Source of the DNA: Eustoma russellianum
Lineage: Eukaryota > Streptophyta > Magnoliopsida > Gentianales > Gentianaceae
NCBI GenBank assembly: GCA_036186865.1
Contig: AP025041.1
Span: 38,744,257 to 38,808,256, forward strand
DNA length: 64,000 bases
Direction of reading: 5' to 3'
In this document: positions 10,743-24,278 of the stretch, piece by piece
How positions within the stretch are numbered: the stretch's first letter is position 1
Layout of the letters: every line of letters starts with the position of its first letter
The notes under the pieces: generated by a model
What the model was told of the DNA's origin: nothing
Databases searched by the model: none
Seen by the model: the letters and a program-made list of their open reading frames with translations, nothing else
Position numbers and translations under genes: made by a program

Positions 10743-13199
10743 TCAGTTCTTTGTAAAAAAGGCGCTATACACATATATTCGAACGTACTACCGACACGTT
10801 ATATATTTTACGAACGTACGTCAACGTCACACCACTATACTTGCCTCATATTTATGAGTATATTCAGGTCTTTTATCATATGATATAAGTCATTGTGATG
10901 ACAAAATTATTACGACAGGTTACAAGGTTATAAACCAAAAATTGTCGTATCGGGTGACAACCGAAACTTCGCTAACGTGTCATGTACTTTCCATATATAG
11001 ATGATCAGCCTCTACACTTCAAAAATGGCCACAAATTTCATGGCTTACATGGTATATTTAGCCATAAAATCATTCCATGTTAGCACACACAAATCACCCC
11101 CAATTAAGGCCAAATTGTGGAGATTTCAAATTCAACATTTTTGTCACATGGGGCGACACTTTACTCAGCCTTCAGAGCTAAATATTCAAGTTGTTCTATG
11201 TATATTATGTGTGACATAATATATATAACATGTGCAAAAAGTTTGAATTCAATCGGAGAAAAATCGCGAAATCGACAAAAGTCAAAAATTCGGTTTTCTA
11301 CGAACACGACACATGGAATATTTTCTTGGCATGACATGTAGCATGTATCTGGACGTTTTTTACATATTTAATACATACTAAAGTGTTCTAGAATATTCAA
11401 TTTAGGGCTGATTGGAATATACCATATGTGTATAATTATTGTGCACTATTCTATAAAGTTTACAAAAATAAATTCAGCACATGTACAAGCTCATTACACA
11501 TGCCTACTACAGCTTGGAGAAGCCTATGTGGAGCTTAGTTGGCATTTTGATTGGTGAAGGATGGACTACACAAGGTTAGTTACATAATGAAGAAAGATAC
11601 ATAAGGTAATGTTTTAAACTTTGCTACAAATGTAACACATGCTGAAAATTCAGCATGTGTGAATTAAGGGTGGCCGAAAATTTTGTCTTGATTTTAACAA
11701 TTTTTTTTTCCATTTTCAAGGGATTGATGTGATGACAATATGGTAATAATTTGAAGATATTGAGATTTAGCAGATGCTGAAAATTTCAGCATGTGAGACA
11801 AAGGGAGTGGGCTAATTCTAGGCTTAAATGTGATCAAAAATAATTAATTCCAAGTTTGAGGGAATTGATGGTATAATTTTTGGCAATATTTTGAACTTGA
11901 TTTTGGCACATGATTTTCATTTTATATCAGATTTTTTCAGCCATTAAGTGATGACACAACTCATCCAATCAAGAAGTGCCAAGTAAGCAAAGCCAAGTCA
12001 TCCATTCAATGAAGTGTTGCCAAGTATGCAATTTGATGTCACAATTATACAAGACATTCTTCCAAGGACATAAAAGAGAATTTCCAAGGGGAAGAAAAGC
12101 CCTAGAGTGGGCGGCCAACCTATGATAAAAAGAAGAGAAGAAGAGCAAATCAAATATAAGACAAGTCTTAGAAATTCTAAAGTGCAAAAAGTCTCTCTAC
12201 TCTCTTCTTCTACATTTCTTTTTTCTTCTTTCTCTCTCAAGCCTATTGTATCTATATTCAAACATATTGAATAGGCTTTATTCATACCACCATACACGCC
12301 CTATTATTGTAAAAGGTTGATCAAGGTGTGATCAAACCTTCATCCTCTCGGTGGTGGTGTTCGTGATCATTGTGATTGCTTGTTTTGATTGTAAAGGGTT
12401 GGAGCTGGTGCGTAACTCCATCAACCCTGTGTGTTAAGGTGTTATCTTGTTTAGTGATAACCGAGGAAGGTTCCCTCGAATACTAGAGTAGGTTGATTTA
12501 ACCGAACTAGTATAAAATTCATTGTGTTCTCTACTTTTAGCACAGTACTTTCAGTTTCCTGCAGTTTGCATCTATTTCATCGCAATCTTAAAAATAGTAA
12601 ATGAATTTCAAAAATTTTAAAAATGTTCAGAAACATAGCCACATCTTCTAAGTTTCATTTGGCGCAAGTTTCAATCCCTTTTGGACAAGTATAAGTCATT
12701 CAAACATCAACAATTCTGAGACTAGTGCAGTCTGATTTTCAGACTTGCAAAGATTGAGAATTTGGACGTATTTGATATACTTTCCAAAGGAATTTTTCAA
12801 AAATGTTTCAACCCAATTAAATGCATATAGTAAGAGTTTTAACATTAAATTTTAAGACCATGTGGAGCCACGGTTTAATCGAAATAAATTTTTCAAATCA
12901 GACTACTGTTTCTGGCAGATTTGCGCAATCTGGCCACAAACAATTGTTCAAAGGGTTAAAGGTTGAATTTTGATCTGAAATTTTTAGGAGATACTTAGAA
13001 CATTTGAGACTAAAATCTCTCCAAATTTCAGAATTTTTGAAGGCCTTTAATCTAGTTTTTCAAACATTGCAAACAGGGCCTGAAAACAGAAACTGTTTTG
13101 AGAAGTTGAGTTTTTGGATCAAAACATTTTAAAAACCAAATTTTCCGCACCTACTATTCAACCCCCCCTCCCTTCTAGTGGTGCCTTGCAGGTCCTACA
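10338..13199 (+). mobile_element. Solo LTR, probably Ty1/copia SIRE/Maximus type
   Basis: 2862 bp beginning TGTTGAG and ending CCTACA (TG...CA), inserted in the LTR of element 2 between sequences that are contiguous at about 21510 in the other LTR. The right end has a C-rich run (ACCCCCCCTCCCTTCTAG), and the segment near 12460-12540 (GTGATAACCGAGG, then TTGTGTTCTCTAC) resembles the ends of SIRE/Maximus LTRs as I remember them. Flanking pentamers AGACA and CGACC match 3/5. No coding sequence. Orientation follows that family comparison. Confidence 0.6.
10703..10741. repeat. (CT)n(TA)n microsatellite
   Basis: Short CT then TA run within the solo LTR. Confidence 0.9.
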
Positions 13200-13916
13200 C
13201 GACCGAATGATTCCCCATATAGTACATGTACGACATAACATCATGAACATAGGTACATGTGCTAACGGTGATGCATTACGACTGAGATCTTGTGTCCCAG
13301 ACACGGTGTGACACTCAGCCATAATGTAAACATGGGCCCCTGACACCTACCACTCTGGTCCCTATGTCAAGACAGCGCTACAACATAACATAACATAACA
13401 TGGTCGTAATATAATGTGTGTCATTGGAGTCATCCGCCTCGTGTTTATTATTCGTATGCTTAAAACTTTTAAAACATGCGATGCGACAAAACAACTTTTC
13501 AAACTTTATTGTCGTGCAATATGAGACTCAATAAAAATGAGGGTATTTTGGTCATACTACAACTTATCATCAAACATCACTTACATATTTACATCCTACA
13601 TATCATAACTTAAGAAAATATAACTTATTACCATCAAAAGTGGCCATTCGGCCATACCAACCAAAACAGCCCCATTTTCCTCATTTTTCATCCAACACCA
13701 CTTTCTTAATTTGTATTTCCCAAATACAATTCACCTTTTCAACACTTAGGTAATTAGAACACTTAATTCCTAATTCCTTAAATTTGTCACATACAACATC
13801 TAACTTATACCATACTTTATTCATTATTACACATTATAAATTTAAGTTTCAAAACACATGGAACTTAAGAAATTTTTGGTTCCTAAATGGCCTTAAGGCC
13901 AAATATATATATGTAT

Positions 13917-13951
<35 letters not shown>

Positions 13952-14048
13952 CTTTAGTAATACACTTATATGTATGTATATGTAACCTATATAAGTAATT
14001 TATAATTTTAATACACTTGATGACTGTGTATATATATGTATAACTATA

Positions 14049-14103
<55 letters not shown>

Positions 14104-14718
14104 TTGAACATGTCACATTTCATTTTATTGTGTTAAGTCCATATGGTCGAAAGTTTGGCTATGATTATGCATATTCGTATCTTATTTCTTTCTTTCATGT
14201 ATACATGTTATGTGTTGTTCATTTCTATATTCAACATATACATGTTGTCTTCCTTCTTTTTTACTTAATTCTACAATTATGACCTTAAGCAAACACATGA
14301 ACATAAACATAATGGAAATCATAAAAAACGTACTCTTTGAGTCATAATCATCATCAAAATACACATCTTGTAGATGGAAATGATGAAGCTCTAGTGGAAT
14401 ACCCAAATAGGCCACTTGGCCGTGTATATGTGGGTCTATATATGAAGATGATGATCATCAAACAACCATTGAGACCATGCATATAAGTCATGCTTATGAT
14501 GCATACATAAATATGTTAAAGACATGATCTTGAAACATATGAACACTAAGAATACATAGAAATACAAACTTGATGATCATCATAAAAGAAAACATAATCA
14601 AATCAACTAAGGTTGTGTTCTTTGTACATTTTTCTTAAGATTCTTCATTTCATATCATTTGTTCAAAATTTATATACATATATATATAAACATAGCCGTG
14701 TGTATGGTATACATACAT

Positions 14719-14753
<35 letters not shown>

Positions 14754-15711
14754 ACACTTACAATCATAGATCTTTCATATTCTTATGATAAAAACTTGAA
14801 TATACTACATGATGATCCATGAAGGATCTAGGAAGAGTACTTGCCTTGATTCACTTTCTTACACTTAGATGGTGATTCCTTCACTTGATTTGGAAGAGAG
14901 CTCTTCTTCCTCCCTTCCTATGTATACACGGTTTTGGGGTCCAAAAAAGAGGGTTAGTGAGCAACTTATGAAACTAATTAGATGAAAGAATTAAAGTTAA
15001 ACTTCATAAAGTTCTTACCTTGATTGCTATTGATTCTAGATGCTACAACCTTCTTGAATCTTTCTTAGTTGATGGAGTGTTTATAGAGCTTGATTTGAGT
15101 GATGTTGGTGTGAAGAAAGAAGAAGAAAATCTTCTCATAATTTTCGGCCAAGATAGAGGGAAAGATGATATTGGAGTGTTCTTGAGTTTTTCTTGGAGAT
15201 AGGATGAAAATAGTTGGTTGAAGATATAATTATGTGAGGGGTTGAAAAAGAAATAAATTTTCGACTTTTCCTAAGGGGTGGCCGCCCATGTAGTGGGGGG
15301 AATGAGGTGGGGGACAAAATTTTGACAAGTATGGGTTGGAGGGATAGGTTAGGATAAGATTCTAAGCATGCATATTTTTTATGTAAACTTTAATAAATAT
15401 TAAGACAAGTTGTCTTACATTTCCTTTTTCCTTTTTCTTTTCTTTTATTTCATGTGTATATATTTGTTTTCCTTTTACTTAATGTAGTATAAAAGTGTTG
15501 TGTCATGTATTTTTTTTATTTAATTTATCCTAATAGTTTAAGTTGTTACTAACCAATTTAATTTGAGTTTCATTGTATAGATTCAAACGTTTGTTATGTG
15601 TTTGCTAATGTATCGATATACAAGAACAGTTTTATGAATCGTACACCTGCGAAATTACATTTACGGTATTGGAAGTCGTTACGACACAACAAAATTTTCC
15701 GGGTTGTAACA
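13200..15711 (-). repeat. 3' LTR of element 2, inner part
   Basis: Aligns to about 21515-23996. Contains the hairpin counterpart CATTACGACTGAG (13274-13286) / CTCAGCCATAATG (13314-13326), AC/AT microsatellites (13908-13951, 14052-14100, 14715-14752) and ends GTAACA at 15711. Confidence 0.9.
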
Positions 15712-15747
15712 TTCTCTCCCTTATAGAAAGTTTCATCTTTGAAACTT
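15712..15747 (-). other. Polypurine tract and adjacent hairpin, element 2
   Basis: Minus strand TAAGGGAGAGAA (15723-15712) against the LTR. The neighbouring hairpin AAGTTTCA (15728-15735) / TGAAACTT (15740-15747) has its closing pair changed on both sides relative to element 1. Confidence 0.75.
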
Positions 15748-15754
15748 ATGTACC

Positions 15755-18700
15755 TCATACGAAAAGTTGTGGATATTGCTTCTGCATTTCCTGCTCCGAC
15801 TCCCAAGTCGCTTCTCGCTCAGTATGATTACTCCACTGTACTTTCACAAAGGGAATTGTTCGTCTCCTCAACACCTGCTCTTTACGGTCCACGATCCGTA
15901 TGGGAACTTCTTCATACGTAACGTCATCTTTAATTATTACGGGTTGTTGCTCCAGTATATGATTTGGATCGTGTACATATCGCTGCAACTGAGATACATG
16001 AAACATATTATGTACCTGGGATAATGTAGGAGGTAGCGCCAACCGATACGCAACAGCTCCAACTTTCTCTAGTATCTCATAAGGGCCAATAAATCAAGGG
16101 TTCAGTTTCCTTTTAATCCCAAATCTTATCACGTCCTTGGTCGGTGAAACCCGGAAATATACTTTCTCGCCCACTTCAAACTCAATCGGCCTTCTTTTTG
16201 TATCAGCCCAGCTTTTGATACGGTCTTTAGCAGCCTTCAATCTATCACGTAACACTTTGATCTTTTCCAACGTCTGTCCTACCAGTTCCGGGCCTATAAT
16301 AGCTCTCTTGCCAACCTCATCCCAGTACAATGGAGATTGACACTTTCTTCTATACAATGCTTCGAATGGTCCCATACCAATAGAACTGTGATAGCTGTTA
16401 TTGTACGAGAACTCAATCAACTTCACTGATTTGTCCCAGCTACCCTTGAAATCCAAAGTGCAAGCCCGTAGCATATCTTCCAACGTCTATATGGTACGTT
16501 CTGACTGTCCATTGGTCTGCGGGTGAAATGTACTCATCCGGAGCTCGGTACCCATGGCATTTTGATAAGCTCTCCAAAATCGCGAAGTAAAGTGTGGATC
16601 TCTATCGCACACAATGCTGACAGGTGTTTCATGCAAGCTGACTATCTCATTCATATACATACTCACTAGTTTTTCTATAGATGTCTCAATCGACATGGAT
16701 AAGAAATGTGCCGATTTAGTAAGTCGATCCATGATTACCCAAATCCTATCATAACCACTGCGAGTCTTAGGGAGTCCAGTAACAAATTCCATCGTAATAT
16801 GCTCTCATTTCCACTCCGAAATCTCTAATGGCTGTAACAGTCCTGCCGGCCTCGATGTTCTGCTTTAACTTGTTGACAAGTATGACATCTCTCAACAAAC
16901 TCCGCAATCTGACGCTTCATGCCGTTCCACCAGTAGTTTCTTTTAAGATCCTGGTACATTTTGGTGGCTCCCGGATGTATAGATAACCATGAGTTGTGAT
17001 CTTCAGTCATGATCTCTTTCTTAATTTCATCAATGTTCGGCACACACAACCTCTTATTGAACCAAAGACTGCCATCATTATGCAACTGGAAATCCTTCAC
17101 TTGTTGTTCTTTAAACTGCTTGACAATGGTCATCAACTCAGAATCATTCTTTTGCGCCTATTTAATTTTATCAATCAAAGTAGGAGTAGTCATTAATTTA
17201 GCCAGAATATTCGCAGTCGAGTCAACCACATCCAATTCAAACTCAGCTATCTCTCTCTCTAGAGGCGTCTGTCGAGCATGGCTTGACTTTCTACTCAATG
17301 CATCGGCCACCTTATTCGCCTTACCCGGATGATAATGGATGGCGAGGTCATAATCCTTGCCTCAATATCTTAAGGCAAATACAACGGCTGCTATTTCCAA
17401 GTCATGGGTGGGGTAGTTCTGCTCGTAGGGTTTCAACTGTCTTGATGCATATGCAATTACTCGTTCCTTTTGCATCAATACACAACCCAATCCATTCTTC
17501 GAAGTATCACTATATACCATGAATCCTTCTCCGGAGATTGGTTGTGTTAATACTGGTGCCGATGTCAATTTCTTCTTAAGTTCGGTAAAGCTCTATTCGC
17601 AGTCAGAAGTCCAATCATATCGCATCTTTTCCTACGTCAGTCGAGTCAGTGGAACTACAATCCGTGAGAATCCTTCAACAAACGTCTGATAATAACCTGC
17701 AAATCCCAAGAAACTCCTGACCTCAGTCACATTTGTCAGTCTCAGCCATTCTGTAATAGCCTCAATCTTCTTCGGGTCTACTGAGATACCATCCTTAGAC
17801 ACAACATCACCCAGAAATGCAACATTGTGGATCCAAAACTCGCACTTGCTGAACTTAGCATATAATTTCTTCTCTCTCAATATATTCAATGTTACTCTCA
17901 GATGTTCCGCATGGATTTCCTCGTCCGGTGAATATATCAAAATATCATCAATAAATACAACCATAAACTTATCCAGCTGATCCCGAAATACTATGTTCAT
18001 TAGGTCCATAAATGCTGCGGGAGCGTTGGTTAATCCGAAAGACATTACTAAGAACTCATAATGTTCATATCTTGTACGAAAAGCAGTCTTAGCAATATCC
18101 TCCAACTTGATCTTTAACTGATGATAACCAGAGCAGAGATCAATCTTGCTGAACACCTTAGCACCATGTATGAAAAGTTATTTTGATATTTATAACACAT
18201 CTATAGATTTATTATTTAAGTGTTTAAGTGACTTACTATCAACTGATCGAACAAATCGTCGATCCTGGGCAGCGGATATCGATTTTTGATAGTAATCTTA
18301 TTCAGTTCTCGATAATCGATGCAGAGTCTCATGCTGCCATCTTTCTTCTTAACAAACAACACTGGAGCTCCTCAAGGCGATACACTAAGCCGTATGAATT
18401 ACTTATCTATCGATTCTTGCAACTGTGCTTTCAATCCCTTCAATTCTGCTGGGGCCGTTCTATACGGCGCCTTTGAGATCTGTTCAGCTCCTGGAACGAT
18501 GTTAATCTCAAACTCAATCTCTCTGTCCGGAGGCAAACCTGGCTAATCATCTGGAAAGACATCCGTGAACTCTTTGACTATCGGAATGCTGTCGATTGAC
18601 GGCGTCTCTGAATCCTCACTGAGAGCATATACGAGAAATCATTCGCCACCCTTCTTCAGCGCTCGAAACGCCTGTATCGCTGTCAGATAGATATTCTGTG

Positions 18701-19069
18701 GTATCTTATTCAACTTAGAATTTTCCTGGTAGATCAACGTCGGTTCCTTAATCATCACACGCTTACCACGACAGTCGATGTAGGCATGGTGTTTGAACAA
18801 CCAATCCATCCCTAGAATAATGTCGAAGTCCCCAATCTGTATAGGAATTAGGGTAGCTTCGAACTTTTGTCCTTCCATCTCGATCTTGCAGTCTTTATAC
18901 ATATAGTGTGAAATGATCACCTGATCACTAGCTGCTTGAACACGATAAGGCGTATCCAACCATATCGGATAGCTACTAAGGTTTTTAGCGAACCTTTTTT
19001 GATACAAGAAGTGGCTTGCACTCATATCAAACAATACGTTGGCAGGTATGTTGTTTGCTAATATAACAC
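15755..19069 (-). pseudogene. pol: pol of element 2 (degenerate)
   Basis: Same domain order as element 1, in fragments: protease 19034-18639; RT 18156-17632 with FIDDILIYS; RNase H remnant 17568-17362; integrase zinc finger 17136-16825; integrase core 16792-16487; C-terminal part 16483-16094; chromodomain-like end 16042-15755. About 125 bp of RNase H are deleted near 17359, removing the stretch that holds YTDHKSL in element 1. A 71-bp intron-like insert sits in RT at 18166-18236. It cannot make a working polyprotein. Confidence 0.88.
18166..18236 (-). other. Intron-like insert in RT of element 2
   Basis: 71 AT-rich bp absent from element 1, starting with a consensus donor GTAAGT on minus and ending CATACAT. 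Excision leaves the RT frame uninterrupted at a Gln-Leu-x-Gly-Ala stretch, but the acceptor is AT, not AG, so it could no longer splice normally. Confidence 0.5.
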
Positions 19070-19146
19070 CTGAGGCAATTCATAATTCAAATATGCAATT
19101 CCTAAACAAATAGAAAATATCATAAACTTTTCAAAATGAAATATAC
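19070..19146 (-). other. Putative intron between gag and pol, element 2
   Basis: 77 bp, same borders and length as 3701-3777 in element 1, with GTATAT donor and CCTCAG acceptor and roughly ten internal differences. Unspliced, the frame reads through the segment and stops just after it, because 77 is not divisible by three. Confidence 0.78.
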
Positions 19147-20311
19147 CTGTCACAACGTCTGGGGGATCCAGAACCTCCTCATCTGTCATCACATGTACTC
19201 TGGCATTGGCCCGTGGGCCATTTCTCTGATGAGGTGCAGCTCTCTGGGGTCCTTTTCGAGGCTCAGGGCAATCTCTGATCATATGGCCAGTCTTTCCACA
19301 ATTGAAACAAGCTCCAGTCTTCAATAAACAAGCTCCCCTATGCTGTCGCTGGCAAGTGGCACACCTAGGAATCGCAGCTGCCTGTGGGGGAGGCTGTGGT
19401 TGCTATGGCTGAAAAGTCTGCTGATGTGCACGTCCACCATCTCTTTTAGCAGTCTTAGCCCACTTACTGGACTGACTATCTCCAAATTCTTAGGGCCTCT
19501 TGTCCCGGGTGTCGGCATCACGTCTGACAATATCCCTTTCCACCCTGTAGCATGCATCCAACAACTCGCCAAAATCTTTCGGATTGACATTCACAATCCA
19601 AGTGTGAATGCATGGGTTCAGTCTGCTCTCGAACTTAATCATTTTCAGTTGCTCATCTCACATGATCGCTAGAACATATCTTTCCTAAGCAGTAAATCGG
19701 TTGGCATAATCTGTCACTGTCATACCAGGCGCCTGAATCAAGGATTCAAACATCCCTATCTTCTGCAAAGTGACTAATGGTGGGATGTAGAACTTACATA
19801 ACTCTTTTAGGAATCGTTCCCAAGTAACTGGAGCTGGCAAATGCTGCAAATTAGTAGTCCACCACTGATCGGCCTCACCAGTCAGAAAAGACTTAATAAC
19901 TTGGGCTTTCATCCTCTCAGGTACCTGAATCAGCTCAAAGTTATTCTGCACTTCCTTCAGCCATTTCTCGGCTATGTCTGGATCAGATTCGCCCTCAAAA
20001 TTTGGTATGTGGGACTTCTTCAGCTCTCCATAGAAGAAACGAGTACCATGCTTGGGGGAGGTGGAGTTGGTGGCGCGGTGGGGGTGCCGCATGATTTTGA
20101 TGACCGTTATTCCTTACGGCATGTCCTATCTGTACCAAGGCCTGTAGACAGCCTGCTGAAAATCTTCCTGACCCTGCTGCTATGGAGGTGGGGGTACAGG
20201 CTCAGTGTAAAGTGGAACCAGCCCTGCCTGCGGAGGTACCTGTGGCGGTGGAGGAGGAGGTAACTATGCTGGTCTGTCAGCGCGCAGTCTACCTCTAGGT
20301 CGTGAAGACAT
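19147..20311 (-). pseudogene. gag: gag of element 2 (degenerate)
   Basis: Starts at ATG 20311 (MSSRPRGR). Proline-rich N-terminus, gag core with TRFFYGELKK, basic linker and an intact zinc knuckle CFNCGKTGHMIRDC. Several stops and frameshifts, especially between 20270 and 20090 and around 19685. Confidence 0.87.
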
Positions 20312-20594
20312 CCTATCGAGAGCAGCATTATTAGTAATAAATTACATATAAAAATAATTTGTCTACATACTTAGTTCAGAATTTGAAAAAGAATATTAAG
20401 GGTTTTTTGTGCTCTTAAGAATTCAAGTAAATTTGAAATTTTATTCGGCTATCCTAACCATTCTAAGGATCCTAATCTAAGGATATCACTCTTGGTCTAA
20501 GATCATAATTGAAGTTCTAGGATCATCACTTAAATTCTAAGTGTTTACTTTACTGTTCTCGTTGTGGATCTAGAGCCTTTGATCTGATACCAAC
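20312..20594 (-). other. Leader and primer binding site, element 2
   Basis: Non-coding leader. On minus 20592-20581 reads TGGTATCAGATC, one mismatch from the initiator tRNA-Met site of element 1. Confidence 0.75.
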
Positions 20595-23500
20595 TGTAGC
20601 GCCCCGTCCGGAACTAGGGTTTCGGCACGGTACACCCGCCATACTCTACTATGAGTAGTACAAGGCGTCGATACTATACATGTGCATGTCGACATGAATC
20701 GTAATCGATATAGCAGAAGCAACATAAAGATAAGCTCACGTCATGCATAACAATACAAATCGTTCAAGTGCTTACAAAACATAAAGTACAATGTCACGAT
20801 AGTCTTATTATATCACAATAAAATAAAGCTCAACACAGAAAGTACATAGCTTCGGCCTACATCTCAGCTCACGGGTACTCTAGCTGGGGTTCCTCCTCAA
20901 TGAACAAGGCGTCAGGGTTCCTGTTCTGTGAAATGTTATGAGTAAAGTATGAGCGATAGCCAATCTTTTAATTGCTCAGCAAGTAATCTTTCTAGATACT
21001 TCATGTTGATCATACATAGGGAGACGGGGTGACGTATAATAAGATCATAATAACGAGCATAAATAATCACATCTCCATTTACAAATAATGGTATGATACA
21101 ATAATAAAACAGTGTATAAGAATTTACATCATACCTTAGAGATCATATCTTTCTTCCTCAGTATATCCCTAGCATACCTTTCTATACTTACGTACTAATC
21201 CATATTATGCTGAGGTCATCACTTATAATCATCACATCTACACGCGTAATCTTTCTTAATCATATTAAGGCATAATGAACTTATGGACATTCTAACCCTA
21301 TCCTAAGGAACATGATCATAACATGATGCATAAGACATGACTTTTCATAACATGATTCTTCATAAAATGATTTTTCAAAAACTTGACGTGATTTTTATAA
21401 CTTGCGTAAAATGACCTTTTCATAACTTGCGTAAAACGACATTTTCATAATCATGGATACATAACATTTTCATCATTGGCTATAACACTTCTCATAAGAA
21501 TAATAACGCACGACATATCGAATGATTCTCCATATAGTACATGTATGACATAACATCATGAACATAGGTACATGTGCTAACGGTGATGCATTACGACTAA
21601 GATCTTGTGTCCCAGACCCGGTGTGACACTCAGCCACAATGTAAACATGGGCCTCTGACACCTACCACTCCGGTCCCTATGTCAAGACAGTGCTACTACA
21701 TAACATAACATAACATGGTCGTAATATAATGTGTGTCATTGGAATCATCCGTCTCGTGTTTATTATTCGTATGCTTAAAACTTTTAAAACATGCGATGCG
21801 ACAAAACAACTTTTCAAACTTTATTTTCGTGCAATATGAGACTCAATAAAATGAGGGTATTTTGGTCATACTACAACTTATCATCAAACATCACTTACAT
21901 ATTTACATCCTACATATCATAACTTAAGAAAATGCAACTTATTACCATCAAAAGTGGCCATTCGGCCATAACAACCAAAACAGCCCCATTTTCCTCATTT
22001 TTTATCCCACACCACTTTCTTAATTTGTATTTCCCAAATACAATTCACCTTTGCAACACTTAGGTAATTAGAACACTTAATTCCTAATTCCTTAAATTTG
22101 TCGCATACAACACCTAACTTATGCCATACTTTATTCATTATTACAAATTATACATTTAAGTTTCCAAAACATGGAACTTAAGAAATTTTTTCGTTCCTAA
22201 ATGTCCTTAAGGACATATATATATATACACACACACACTCTATAGTAATACACTTATATGTATGTATATATAACCTATATAAGTAATTTATAATTTTAAT
22301 TCACTTGATGACTGTGTATATATATGTATAAGTATACTCATATATATAGTCTTTAACATGTCACATTTCATATTATTGTGTTAAGTCCATAAGGCCGAAA
22401 GTTTGGCTATGATTATGCGTATTCATATCTCATTTTCTTTCTTTCATGTATACATGTTATGTGTTGTTCATTTCTATATTCAACATATACATGTTGTCTT
22501 TCTTCCTTTTTACTTAATTCTACAATTATGACCTTAAGCAAACACATGCACATAAACATAATGAAAATCATAAAAAGGGTACTCTTTGAGTCATAATCAT
22601 CATCTAAATACACATCTTGAATATGGAAATGATGAAGCTCAAGTGGAGTACCCAAATAGGCCACTTTGCCGTGTATATGTGGGTGTATATATGAAGATGA
22701 TGATCATCAAACAACCATTGAGACCATGTATATAAGTCATGCTTATGATACATACATAAATATGTTAAAGACATGATCTTGAAACATATGAACACTAAGA
22801 ATACATAGAAATACAAACTTGATGATCATCATAAAAGAAAACATAACCAAATCAACTAAGGTTGTATTCTTTGTACATTTTTCTTAAGATTATTCATTTC
22901 ATATCATTTGTTCAAAATTTATATACATATATATACATACACACATAGCCGTGTGTATGGTATATCTATATATCTATATATATTTATAACACTTACAATC
23001 ATAGATCTTTCATATTTTTATGATAAAAACTTGAATATACTACATGATGATCCCATTTTGATATGAACATAAGTATTTAATCTTGAAATACATGAAGGAT
23101 CTAGGAAGAGTACTTGTCTTGATTCACTTTCTTACATTTAGATGGTGATTCCTTCACTTGGTTTGGAAGAGAGCTCTTCTTCCTCCCTTCCTATGTATAC
23201 ACGGTTTTGGGGTCCAAAAAGGAGGGTTAGTGAGCAACTTATGAAATTAATTAGATGAAAGAATTAAACTTAAACTTCATAAAGTTCTTACCTTTGGTTG
23301 CTTCTGATTCTAGATGCTACAACCTTCTTGAATCTTTCTTAGTTGATGGAGTGTTTATGGAGCTTGATTTGAGTGATGTTGGTGTGAAGAAAAAACAAGA
23401 AAATCTTCTCCTTGTTGAAGAGGTAATTTTCGGCCAAGATAGAGGGAAAGAGAGTATTGGAGTGTTCTTGAGTTTTTCTTGGAGATAGGATGAAAATAGT

Positions 23501-23996
23501 TGGTTGAAGATGTAATTATGTGAGGGGTTGAAGAAGAAATAAATTTTCTACTTTTCCTAAGGGGTGGCCAGCCATGTAGTGGGGGGAATGGGGTGGGGGA
23601 CAAACTTTTGACAGGTATCGGTTGGAGGGATGGGTTAGGATAAGATTTTTAAGCATGCATATTTTTTTATGTAGACTTTACTAACTAGTAAGACAAGTTG
23701 TCTTACATTTCCTTTTTTCTTTTTTCCTTTCTTTTATTTCATGTGTATACATTTGTTTTTCTTTTATTTAATGTAGTATAAAATTGTTGTGTCATGTATT
23801 TCTTTTTTATTTAATTTATCTTAATAGTTTAAGTTGTTATTAACCAATTTAATTTGAGTTTTATTGTATAGATTCAAACGTTTGTTATATATTTGCTAAT
23901 GTATACAATAATATTTTTATCAATCGTACACCTACGAAATTACATTTACGGTATTGGAAGTTGTTACGACGTAACGAAATTTTTCAGGTTGTATAA
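20595..23996 (-). repeat. 5' LTR of element 2
   Basis: 3402 bp. TGTAGCGCCCCG at the left edge; the right edge is TGTATAA, a mutated form of TGTAACA, directly followed by the CGCAG target duplication. No gene inside. Confidence 0.88.
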
Positions 23997-24001
23997 CGCA
24001 G

Positions 24002-24104
24002 TCTTACTCTACACTTTTGGTGCAAGAAAATGTTTCTACTGCCCGAATCCATGACCTCAAGGTTACAAAGCAGTAATCTTATCAGTTGCTTTAAGGTTCG
24101 TCTT
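24002..24104 (-). repeat. Au-type SINE, 5' part (interrupted)
   Basis: Completes 9381-9464 to about 187 bp. Carries the tRNA-related head: on minus, a box-B-like GGATTCGGGC and the CAACTGATAAG box-A-like segment. Confidence 0.85.
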
Positions 24105-24278
24105 CGTCAATGAACTATGTATGTATAAATTTTTTTCTCTCTCATCATATTAGTCAATTGGGGGAAATGCCTATAAGAATATTTCAATGTGCATTCTGTA
24201 AATATAAGTTTAGTTCATGGGATGAGAGTATTTGCAATTATACAACACATTTTTCTTCATCAAATTGTTCTTTTTCAG

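Larger units (their letters stand above)
9465..23996 (-). mobile_element. Ty3/gypsy chromovirus, element 2 (decayed)
   Basis: Same family as element 1 and same orientation, inserted in an Au-type SINE with target duplication CGTAG (9460-9464) / CGCAG (23997-24001). Layout on plus: 3' LTR 9465-15711 split by a solo LTR at 10338-13199, polypurine tract, pol 15755-19069, intron, gag 19147-20311, leader and primer site, 5' LTR 20595-23996. Many frameshifts and stops and a deletion in RNase H show an older, dead copy. Confidence 0.9.
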
